Below are positions 1 to 5,379 of a stretch of 5,553 nucleotides of DNA, piece by piece (position 1 is the first letter of the stretch; every line of letters starts with the position of its first letter). The notes below the pieces were generated by a model, which saw only the letters and a program-made list of their open reading frames with translations, did not search any database and was not told the origin of the DNA. Origin of the DNA: CAZVWJ01 sp964631325 (lineage in GTDB: Bacteria > T1Sed10-126). The stretch spans positions 1 to 5,553 of the forward strand of contig CAZVWJ010000093.1 of assembly GCA_964631325.1 (NCBI GenBank), written 5' to 3'. The translations under genes and the position numbers were made by a program.

Positions 1-73
1 AACTAATATAGCTTCTGAAAAGAATAAGCTGAATTTAAAAATTCCTATCGTATTGATCGTAATCACAAATTAT

Positions 74-149
74 AAGGTTGTCGTGTTCCATTGAGAGAGA
101 AAAACCAAACGAGTGAACAATAGGAAAATAATACAACTACGGACACCTT
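74..149. other. Imperfect inverted repeat in the cas9 3' flank
   Basis: AAGGT (74..78) faces ACCTT (145..149), and after two mismatches TCGTG (81..85) faces TACGG (139..143 region) with wobble pairs. The same arms contain GTTGT (77..81) and ACAAC (133..137), end motifs common in type II CRISPR repeats. No second copy exists in the window, so neither a CRISPR repeat nor a tracrRNA can be called. Otherwise positions 1..174 are AT-rich and hold no gene that I can support. cas1 does not begin here. Confidence 0.2.
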
Positions 150-151
150 TT

Positions 152-175
152 AAAAAAACTTAATTTACATAAATT
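152..175 (-). terminator. Weak terminator-like hairpin plus T-run after cas9
   Basis: Read on the minus strand, a 6-bp stem AATTTA/TAAATT (162..175) with a 2-base loop overlaps the cas9 stop codon and is followed by AAG and seven T (152..158). The order fits an intrinsic terminator, but the stem is purely A/T with a very tight loop, so it may not be functional. Confidence 0.25.
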
Positions 176-3100
176 CAAGATTGATCGAACAGTCCTCTTT
201 TTGGATTGACGGCTTCAATGTAATCCAACACGTTGCGCTGAATTCTACCCGGATTTTTGTTCATTCCATATCTTTCTCCCAGTGGATGTTCCCCGCCAGC
301 GAGGTCACTCGCCGCAATTGTATTGGAAATCCCTGTAAATCGATACAATCCGGCCGGTACCGGGTTACTTGCTCGACCGGCTGGCATCTCCTTTAATTTT
401 AAAATACTTCCCTTTTTAAGGCGGTATTCCACGGTTTCAGTTTCTCCGGCTGGTTCTATCACCGTTCCATCCCTGGCCACCCGACCAATCCGACGATCTC
501 CGTCCTCATTTTTAATAACAAGATAGGATTTGAATTGATCGTATATCTTGAAGACATTGTTTTGCTCGTCTACACAGACCATGTCCGTGGTTGAACCGCG
601 TTTGAATATTTCCCTGATACTTTGAATATGATCCGGGTTTTCCGGTTGTATAGGAAGATCACTTAGAAGTTTGACCTCCGTATCCGTATCTGGATGTCTC
701 CATGACTGGTAGTTGCTCCAATACGTATCCCTGACAAACCCCTTTATCGGGTTACTTTTATCACTACGATCGTTCTTTTCATTATATTTGTCCAGCGCCA
801 GCTGTAAGTATTTGCCAAGCTTAACCGGATATACATCATTGAGTTTATTGTACTTCATTTCATCTAGTGGTTTTTTCCTCAGGAACACATCCACTTCCCC
901 GTCGCCATTTTCTAAAGTGCGTTTGGTATACAGTTTTTCCTCGTGTATGGACATACTCGAGCCACCATAGGCAACATGATGGATTTCAACCTTCCCACCT
1001 GTAATTTTGTCCAAGATTTTGTTGGCTGTAATATCGGAGGGATTGTCGATTTGATAGTCTCCCTCACCGTTGTAATGTCCGGCGCCCCCGCGTTTCTCCC
1101 CGCGGTAGTGATACCAGGGGAGAGTTGCGGAAACAACGGCGGCATCAACGGCATGATTCCGGGCGTCATAATCGTAAAGTTCTCGAGGGTTATCAATTTC
1201 GGAATATAGTTCATGAGGAACTTTTCCAAACCCCCAGTACCGTCGAAGCCGGGCCGTCAGGGCTCCATCCGTGGTCATATACCGCTGGCCGGGATGGTCG
1301 GGCTGGTCAACCGGGTCACGACCGTTTTGGTGCCAACCAAGCCTTAATAGTGTAATGTATCGAAAATAGCGGTTGATGAAGCCTGTGCGAGCCCCGGGTC
1401 TGCGACTTTCCAAGATTTCCTCCGGTTGTTCGGCGATCAAAATTTTGAACTTGACTTCATTTTGATCCTTAAACAAACTACTGCATCTTTTTTTGTATTG
1501 ATCAAAAGTTTGTGGTGAAATACCAGCATGTGGTTGAATAGGGGCTTCGGACTCAAACCATTCATGCGGGGTTCTGCCTCCTTTGGCCTGATTACAATCA
1601 GTATGAACCACAACCGTGTTTGTATAACTATCGTCTGCGACCCGAGATTGAGGGACAATGTGATCGATTTCTAATCCCCCCTTCAAAATGTCGCTCGGGC
1701 TAATCACCCCGCCACAATAGACGCACTCGAACTGCGTTTCAGCAAGCATGGTTACCATCCTGAGATGATCGGAACGTATTTTTTCGGGATCCATACCGAT
1801 CTTGGTCAGGAACTCCCTGGCAGCCCCGTTTCGTTTTCGCGGATTCAAATCCCACCAATCATTTTCAAGATTTTTCCATTCTTTTTGATCAACTGGCAGA
1901 CTTCCGCAAACAACCTCTTCCGGCAAGTATTCAAGCAAAGTATCCTCATCCTTCCAGGGGTCAAGAGAGCCCTGCTCATCCTCTCGAATCCCCCGTGGAA
2001 GCTCCACAACAATTGCATCGGGTTTGTGTCCACAGTATGCCACGGCTTGCTGGAGAAGATCATCAAGCTGACGGAGACGGTGTTCAACAAGCGGATCATT
2101 AATAGATGATAATATTTGTTCGACGGCTTCCTGTTCACCACAGTGATCCGGTTTAATTTTTGGTTGAGGATCAACGCGCTCGTTATTTTTGTGTTTCTCT
2201 ATGAATTTCTTAAGAGTGGGCCGGGAGAAATTTGCTCTTCCTTCGTTATCAGGTTTCGTGCCGCCAAATTCACTCCGTAGCTCATAACCAAACTGTCGGG
2301 CAACACCATTAAGTTCTCGCTTTCCAGGGGCATCGCCCTTTGTGACCGGCCATGCACCCCTAAATGCATTGATAATTTCCTCCGGAAAATTTTCGCCTTT
2401 CAGAATTTCTCCGGTTTCCTCGTCAATTACTCCAAAATCATTGCGTAGCCGGAATAACTTTTCTTCCCGATGATACCTCCTGTATATTTCAGTGTCCTTT
2501 TTGCAGACGTATTGGGGACGTCCACGGTCATCCAGCAGTTCATACTGGTCAAGAGCAACAGACCTGTTTTCAAATTGAGGCCATTTAAGGGCAAAGAGTC
2601 CAGGGGCATCCGGGTTCTTGTCATACCAGACGTGAATACCATCCCGGACGTCATGATCATCATGTTCCCTGTCGCCATACAACAACAGTTCCTTCTTCTC
2701 TGCCAGCTCAGGGAATTTTTTGCTGTGCTGTTCGATGATCTCGCTAAATTCCGAAGCAACTTTGTGAGTGTTAAAAACCACGTTCCGGGTTGGCTCACCG
2801 TCCTGCTTCCAATCGTAAAGCAGTTGAGCAGGATAGTTATATTCCTTTGCCTCCATTTTATCGTCGGTTTCGCTTACGGACATGCGGGGACCGTCCTCTT
2901 CGTCTTCAGAATTGATACCGGAAGAGTGACCTGCTCCCCAGGGGACCGAGGGATACTTGCCACGCCTTTTGGCCAGGTGATACAGGGACGCCGTAATCTG
3001 TTCTCGAGTGAGCTTTTTCCCTTCAAGAGCCCGGTAGCGCCAAATAATGGGCTTGTTAGAGCCGGGTTCTTCCGGCATCGAAAACCCAATATCTTTCATC

Positions 3101-3354
3101 TGCCGGAGAAACCAGTTTAACCGCTGTTGACGATTTCGGCGGCGCCGCCGCTGACGCCGATGGGTCCGTCGGGATTCCAGCGTATCTTCACCAAGAATAT
3201 GAGTGACAAGCGTGCCACTAAAAAGAATTTCTTGACCATCACGGATTGTTAATCCGATCGATTTCGAACCAATGTCAAAACCAAATACGAGCGCCTCGTT
3301 CCCGAAGTACTCGGGTTTGCATATCTTTTTCTCCGGATAAGAACTTGTTCCCAT
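175..3354 (-). CDS. cas9: Cas9-family RNA-guided DNA endonuclease (type II, II-C-like size), complete
   Basis: Predicted dual-RNA-guided nuclease that cuts both strands of target DNA. Seen in the 1059-aa protein: RuvC-I FGFDIGSKSIG with catalytic Asp27; a bridge helix at about 61-79 with 11 Arg among residues 62-78; a REC lobe at about 80-440; RuvC-II AIVVELPRG with Glu451; an HNH domain at about 540-600 containing CVYCG, LEIDHIVPQS (Asp564, His565) and CNQAKG (Asn588, matching N611 of Neisseria Cas9 by my alignment); RuvC-III NHAVDAAVVS with His734 and Asp737; and a WED/PAM-interacting C-terminus at about 840-1059. The length is close to Neisseria (1082) and Staphylococcus (1053) Cas9. The ATG at 3354 is set by GAGGTGA nine bases upstream and lies just before RuvC-I. 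No frameshift is seen and every catalytic residue is present. Odd points: a Gly/Ser/acidic insertion at about 140-170, and no cas1/cas2 or array in view. Subtype II-C is inferred from size and motifs only. IscB is excluded by the large REC and C-terminal regions. Confidence 0.95.
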   Translation of the reverse strand: MGTSSYPEKKICKPEYFGNEALVFGFDIGSKSIGLTIRDGQEILFSGTLVTHILGEDTLESRRTHRRQRRRRRNRQQRLNWFLRQMKDIGFSMPEEPGSNKPIIWRYRALEGKKLTREQITASLYHLAKRRGKYPSVPWGAGHSSGINSEDEEDGPRMSVSETDDKMEAKEYNYPAQLLYDWKQDGEPTRNVVFNTHKVASEFSEIIEQHSKKFPELAEKKELLLYGDREHDDHDVRDGIHVWYDKNPDAPGLFALKWPQFENRSVALDQYELLDDRGRPQYVCKKDTEIYRRYHREEKLFRLRNDFGVIDEETGEILKGENFPEEIINAFRGAWPVTKGDAPGKRELNGVARQFGYELRSEFGGTKPDNEGRANFSRPTLKKFIEKHKNNERVDPQPKIKPDHCGEQEAVEQILSSINDPLVEHRLRQLDDLLQQAVAYCGHKPDAIVVELPRGIREDEQGSLDPWKDEDTLLEYLPEEVVCGSLPVDQKEWKNLENDWWDLNPRKRNGAAREFLTKIGMDPEKIRSDHLRMVTMLAETQFECVYCGGVISPSDILKGGLEIDHIVPQSRVADDSYTNTVVVHTDCNQAKGGRTPHEWFESEAPIQPHAGISPQTFDQYKKRCSSLFKDQNEVKFKILIAEQPEEILESRRPGARTGFINRYFRYITLLRLGWHQNGRDPVDQPDHPGQRYMTTDGALTARLRRYWGFGKVPHELYSEIDNPRELYDYDARNHAVDAAVVSATLPWYHYRGEKRGGAGHYNGEGDYQIDNPSDITANKILDKITGGKVEIHHVAYGGSSMSIHEEKLYTKRTLENGDGEVDVFLRKKPLDEMKYNKLNDVYPVKLGKYLQLALDKYNEKNDRSDKSNPIKGFVRDTYWSNYQSWRHPDTDTEVKLLSDLPIQPENPDHIQSIREIFKRGSTTDMVCVDEQNNVFKIYDQFKSYLVIKNEDGDRRIGRVARDGTVIEPAGETETVEYRLKKGSILKLKEMPAGRASNPVPAGLYRFTGISNTIAASDLAGGEHPLGERYGMNKNPGRIQRNVLDYIEAVNPKRGLFDQS

Positions 3355-3363
3355 AAACAGAAA

Positions 3364-3370
3364 TCACCTC
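3364..3370 (-). promoter_or_regulatory. Shine-Dalgarno site of cas9
   Basis: On the minus strand this reads GAGGTGA, a near-perfect complement to the 16S rRNA tail, with nine bases between it and the ATG at 3352..3354. It fixes the cas9 start and suggests efficient translation. It also shows that the host uses ordinary Shine-Dalgarno initiation. Confidence 0.8.
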
Positions 3371-3376
3371 ATTGTG

Positions 3377-3406
3377 TTTATAAGGTACTGAGGCCGTAAA
3401 TTTGAA
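3377..3406 (-). promoter_or_regulatory. Possible sigma-70-type promoter for cas9
   Basis: Minus strand: a -35-like TTCAAA (3401..3406) and a -10-like TATAAA (3377..3382) are separated by 18 bases. They match the TTGACA/TATAAT consensus at 4 of 6 and 5 of 6 positions. The transcript would start only a few bases before the Shine-Dalgarno site, giving a very short leader. The region is AT-rich, so a chance match is quite possible. It is listed because cas9 has no intact gene upstream on its strand and must carry its own promoter. Confidence 0.3.
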
Positions 3407-3430
3407 CCACTAAATTGGAACTAAAAATGG

Positions 3431-3443
3431 AAAACGTATCGTA
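3431..3443. repeat. 13-bp direct repeat, copy 1
   Basis: AAAACGTATCGTA occurs here and again at 3586..3598 in the same orientation, 155 bases apart. An exact 13-mer pair is not expected often by chance in a window of this size. The pair brackets the helix-turn-helix-like segment upstream of cas9. Confidence 0.6.
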
Positions 3444-3534
3444 CGAGGACTTTAGAAACTTGTTTATTTTCGGTGCTTCCGGATTTTTTCTTACTGCTCT
3501 TGGTGTGCGAGTGAAATATCTTGCTATATCCACC

Positions 3535-3565
3535 TGGCGGTGGCCTTCTTTATACATCACCGCCA
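3535..3565. repeat. 8-bp inverted repeat upstream of cas9
   Basis: TGGCGGTG (3535..3542) and CACCGCCA (3558..3565) are exact inverse complements around a 15-base loop. It lies inside the helix-turn-helix-like frame. No T-run follows on either strand, so it does not look like a terminator. It could be an operator or simply a by-product of coding sequence. Confidence 0.35.
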
Positions 3566-3585
3566 TCACATGATGTCGGACTCGA

Positions 3586-3598
3586 AAAACGTATCGTA
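3586..3598. repeat. 13-bp direct repeat, copy 2
   Basis: Second exact copy of AAAACGTATCGTA (first at 3431..3443). It could be a duplicated insertion target, a recombination scar or a regulator site. Confidence 0.6.
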
Positions 3599-3684
3599 TC
3601 AATGCCCTCGAAGGTTTAATTGTATGCTCACTTCAATTACTTCTCTTTCGAACTGCATACATTACCGTGGATTTGTTCAGGTTG

Positions 3685-3704
3685 AGTTATTGTCAAATGT
3701 TGTG
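3685..3704. mobile_element. Candidate surviving end of the IS256-family element
   Basis: Just beyond the stop of the IS256-type transposase fragment, GTTATTGTCAAATGTTGTGG has the composition I associate with terminal repeats of this family. This is from memory and the partner repeat is missing, since the transposase 5' end is gone. The exact boundary and target duplication cannot be set. Confidence 0.35.
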
Positions 3705-3729
3705 GATGACGTATCCTCGAGCGCCCTCA

Positions 3730-4134
3730 TTAAGCTGCTAAATTCTCGTTATTTTCTTGTTCTTTTACTTCCTCTCCATCACGAAATTCTACTCCCCTGA
3801 TCACTTTTCCAATCTGATCATGACCATTAATACTGCGCCAGCTTTCTTCGGCTTTTCTCGCCATCTTAAACGCCATTGTTAATGTCGCTATTTTCGAACC
3901 ACATCCTTTCGTCTGCCGGTGTCTGTGTTTCACTGTTGCAAACGTCGATTCAATCGGATTTGTACTTCTCAAATGCACCCAGTGCTTGGCCGGAAACTCG
4001 TAAAATGTAAATAATCGATCTTTGTTTCGCGTCAGAGTATTGCAGGCTTTCGGATATTTCGCCTCAAATAAATTGTCTTCTCCCACCGATATGGTTACAA
4101 AATAAGAAGGTGCCTCCTGTTCAAAATAGTTCAT
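3730..4134 (-). pseudogene. IS256-family (mutator-type) transposase, C-terminal fragment
   Basis: DDE transposases of this family are about 400 residues; only about the last third survives. From about residue 22 the frame carries the family's C-terminal signature: LFEAKYPKA, then FYEFPAKHW, HLRSTNPIESTFATVKHR, TKGCGS and MARKAEESW. The glutamate of NPIES is the likely third acid of the DDE triad; the two Asp residues lie in the missing N-terminal part. The first about 20 residues (MNYFEQEAPSYFVT...) do not resemble the family, so the break with foreign sequence is probably near 4065..4075. After the stop, GTTATTGTCAAATGTTGTGG (3685..3704, plus strand) resembles the terminal inverted repeat of such elements, which would place the surviving IS end there. 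The fragment cannot be active. It sits on the same strand as cas9, behind it. Confidence 0.8.
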
Positions 4135-4402
4135 TTTTATCTCATCAAGCCTCGAAGGTACAACAGTACAATAACTTAATATTTTTTTGAGCTGTATTCA
4201 AAGTCTTTCCCTTGCTGTGATTAAAAATTTCTATCTACGTTGAACCACAGCAATCAAGTATATGTTGAACATTGTTTCCTGATTGAATGTTAATTACGAT
4301 CTTAGAGTCCCTTGTATTGCTTGATTGGTTTCGGGGGATTATTCATTTGTTTCGTTCCGCTGGAAGGTTTTTTGGTTGCTGGTTATAGGCTAAATTATTT
4401 GA
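4135..4402. other. AT-rich stretch without a supported gene
   Basis: No frame here resembles a known protein. It holds an exact 8-bp inverted repeat, TTGCTGTG (4212..4219) with CACAGCAA (4246..4253), and a second one, CAATCAAG (4251..4258) with CTTGATTG (4320..4327). A short plus-strand hydrophobic frame (about 4327..4404, e.g. FGGLFICFVPLEG) precedes the SxtJ-like fragment in another frame. It could be a frameshifted remnant of that protein's first membrane segment, but this is only a guess. Confidence 0.4.
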
Positions 4403-4585
4403 AATAAAACTTTAATCAGCAAAATAGTGCTGGCTGCTGTTTACTACCTGGTGCTCACGCCGGTAGCCCTGGTGGTGCGAATGTTTCAATCCGATCCTCT
4501 AATGTTAGATTCCGGGGAACGGGAAACTTATTTCCGCGAAAAAAACAAGTCTTACACACCGGAGGACTTTGAAAAAATCTGGTAA
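4403..4585 (+). pseudogene. SxtJ-like small membrane protein, C-terminal fragment
   Basis: The frame opens after a TGA at 4400..4402 and ends with TAA at 4583..4585. It reads as a hydrophobic segment (VLAAVYYLVLTPVALVVRMF) followed by a short polar tail with DPL, ETYF and a terminal ...FEKIW. The YYLVxTPxxLxxRxFxxDPL pattern is the C-terminal signature I associate with the SxtJ family of small membrane proteins, often found beside carbamoyltransferase and DUF5989 genes in saxitoxin-like and polysaccharide loci. The usual N-terminal membrane segment is absent; the only nearby starts are a GTG at 4427 and a late ATG, with no clear ribosome site. No partner gene is present here, so this is most likely a decayed or truncated copy. 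A short functional one-helix protein starting at the GTG is the alternative. Confidence 0.55.
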
Positions 4586-4674
4586 ATTTTTCTGTTTTTT
4601 AATTCGTGGGAAATTTGATTAAAGTTATTTGTTTTTTTGTTGTATATTTCCTGTGACTTCATACCTTGATAAGT

Positions 4675-4711
4675 CCGTGGAGATTAATTTTAAAAGTGTC
4701 TTCTCCCACGG
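4675..4711 (+). other. Hairpin next to the large structured segment
   Basis: CCGTGGAGA (4675..4683) pairs with TCTCCCACGG (4702..4711) with one bulged C, around an A/T-rich loop of 18 bases. It is followed by TTCCCTTTA rather than a T-run, so it is a poor terminator. It lies 12 bases before the 18-bp closing stem of the next structure and may be part of the same RNA. Confidence 0.45.
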
Positions 4712-4723
4712 TTCCCTTTACAA

Positions 4724-4853
4724 ATCAGAAGGACTTTCTGGTAACCGGATTTTTTGAGTCGACCTGAGCCTGGATGGCTCTTAAACGACTCAAAACCTCG
4801 GAGAACGCCACGGACGGCGTTCGAGAATGAGAGCGCCAGAGAGTCCTTCTGAT
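4724..4853 (+). ncRNA. Branched, strongly paired segment; candidate structured RNA or palindromic repeat
   Basis: Seen directly: an 18-bp closing stem (4724..4741 with 4836..4853; 17 Watson-Crick pairs and one G-U) encloses two arms. Arm one has a perfect 10-bp stem (4752..4761 with 4786..4795) topped by GAGCC-TGGAT-GGCTC (4766..4780). Arm two is a perfect 7-bp stem GAACGCC/GGCGTTC (4803..4809 with 4816..4822) with loop ACGGAC. Both terminal loops present GGA, and further GGA triplets occur at 4731, 4747, 4800 and 4856. The segment lies between the SxtJ-like stop and a truncated membrane gene and codes for nothing recognisable. GGA in hairpin loops recalls CsrA/RsmA-binding RNAs; the GCC..GGA.GGC form also recalls dispersed palindromic elements. 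The strand is assigned by the neighbouring genes and is not proven. Alternatives are a small non-autonomous transposon whose 18-bp arms are terminal repeats, or a long untranslated leader of the gene at 4921. Confidence 0.5.
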
Positions 4854-4920
4854 AAGGAATAATCTGTAACCAGAACCCTGGGAGAGCACATATAAGCTTT
4901 AAATTAGGCAGGTCGAGTGG

Positions 4921-5043
4921 ATGCTTAATACTTATTTTTATCCGTTGTTAGATCTGATTTTTTATCCGTTATTCTGGTTGCCGGCGTTTGTTTCTCTCTC
5001 CCTTTTTTCACTGCTCTCCGGTTTGATATTAATCGGAATTTAT
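4921..5043 (+). pseudogene. Small membrane protein, N-terminal fragment cut by IS30 remnant
   Basis: An ATG at 4921, with a modest AGG eight bases upstream, opens a strongly hydrophobic stretch of about 40 residues (PLLDLIFYPLFWLP, then LSLFSLLSGLILIGIY), one long or two short membrane segments. The pattern 'LLDLIFYP...SLLSGLILIGIY' resembles the start of small bacterial proteins related to the EMC3/TMCO1 membrane-insertase fold, but this is a weak likeness. From about 5040 the frame loses protein character because the DNA there belongs to an IS30 transposase in another frame. The frame itself continues to a stop at about 5304 as a nonsense tail. The gene is therefore truncated, and any product would be a chimera. 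Confidence 0.45.
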
Positions 5044-5158
5044 AGTTCAAGCAATGGAACGATTGAATCATCGCCCGAGAAAATCTTTGAATTACCGAAC
5101 ACCCCACGAGGTATACAACGATACGGAAAATCAATTAACTGTTGCACTTACGAGTTGA
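5036..5158 (+). pseudogene. IS30-family transposase, C-terminal fragment
   Basis: This frame, shifted relative to the membrane-protein fragment, opens after a TAA at 5030..5032 and reads ...VQAMERLNHRPRKSLNYRTP, then HEVYNDTENQ and LTVALTS before the TGA at 5156..5158. LNxRPRKxLxYRTPxEV close to the C-terminus, followed by a short tail ending in VAL-x-S, is the hallmark of IS30-family DDE transposases (normally about 320-380 residues). Only about 40 residues remain; the helix-turn-helix and the DDE core are missing. The bases around the stop (GTTGCACTTACGAGTTGAAT, 5141..5160) have the form I expect for the right terminal repeat of IS30 elements, which would place the surviving IS end near 5160. 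The fragment joins the membrane gene at about 5033..5043. Confidence 0.75.
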
Positions 5159-5333
5159 ATCCAGCTTTGCTTTGCTCTCTCCCAAATATATATCCCCCCT
5201 TCAGCCGGCCACAAAACCGACGCCCGACTTCCAGGTGGATGCAGGCGAGTGCTACACCCTTGAAAATAAGCATTCAGGCAGGCATAATGTATTCGGACAA
5301 GTAGAAAAAAACTTAAATTTTGGACCGGCGGTA
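5159..5333 (+). other. Interval after the IS30 remnant; possible protein fragment
   Basis: No gene start is evident. One frame stays open through to a TAA at 5346..5348 and includes DAGECYTLENKHSG at about 5232..5273, which faintly recalls the repeat of ricin-type lectin domains (Y-x-L-x-N-x-x-SG). It could be the interior of a gene broken on the left by the IS30 remnant and on the right by the IS91-like element. The likeness is too short to name. Confidence 0.2.
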
Positions 5334-5357
5334 TCTTCCCGAGCTTAATCGGGAAGA
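5334..5357. repeat. 9-bp hairpin, first of a tandem pair
   Basis: TCTTCCCGA (5334..5342) and TCGGGAAGA (5349..5357) are exact inverse complements around the 6-base loop GCTTAA. The next hairpin begins at the very next base. No T-run follows. Confidence 0.75.
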
Positions 5358-5379
5358 AGGTGACCCGGGAGGGTCACCT
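5358..5379. repeat. 9-bp hairpin with GGGA loop, second of a tandem pair
   Basis: AGGTGACCC (5358..5366) and GGGTCACCT (5371..5379) pair perfectly around GGGA. It abuts the previous hairpin and the candidate GTG start of the IS91-like transposase at 5380. In this position it may be a terminal recognition structure of an IS91-like (HUH) element or a control of its translation. Neither role can be shown from the sequence alone. Confidence 0.75.

Larger units (their letters stand above)
3378..3632 (-). pseudogene. Helix-turn-helix remnant of unknown origin
   Basis: A minus-strand reading frame is open from 3632 to a stop at 3378..3380. Its only start near the front is a TTG at 3602; a later in-frame ATG opens MAVMYKEGHRQ. 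The middle, EGHRQVDIARYFTRTPRAVR, has the look of a DNA-binding helix-turn-helix as found at the front of many transposases and regulators. The tail (KSSYDTFSIFSSNL) is unlike a domain, and its DNA contains a 13-base copy of sequence from the front of the frame, so the frame probably runs through a junction. There is no convincing ribosome site. It ends within the putative cas9 promoter. I do not recognise the parent gene; a chance frame is the alternative. Confidence 0.3.

Noticed and set aside
181..3120. Several plus-strand and other-frame minus-strand reading frames of 70-216 codons inside cas9
   Set aside because: All lie within the cas9 coding region, lack recognisable domains and ribosome sites, and are explained as shadows of the conserved Cas9 frame.
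3137..3150. Perfect 14-bp GC palindrome CGGCGGCGCCGCCG
   Set aside because: It falls in the run of arginine codons of the Cas9 bridge helix; repeated CGN codons produce such palindromes without any regulatory meaning.
3355..3700. Omega-RNA (HEARO-like) upstream of the nuclease, as for IscB
   Set aside because: The region directly before the start is a helix-turn-helix-like remnant and IS debris with only one short inverted repeat; the protein also has the large REC and C-terminal regions of Cas9, not IscB.
3606..4159. 10-bp direct repeat CCTCGAAGGT at 3606..3615 and 4150..4159 flanking the IS256 fragment, as a target duplication
   Set aside because: Ten-base matches are expected many times by chance in a window of this size, and no inverted terminal repeats lie just inside the two copies.
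4736..4875. Similar strings CTGGTAACC and CTGTAACC either side of the branched structure as flanking direct repeats
   Set aside because: The match is short and imperfect, and the first copy lies inside the closing stem, so it cannot be a target duplication.
4925..5134. Minus-strand 69-codon frame opposite the membrane-protein and IS30 remnants
   Set aside because: It is antisense to two better supported coding remnants and has no domain or ribosome site.
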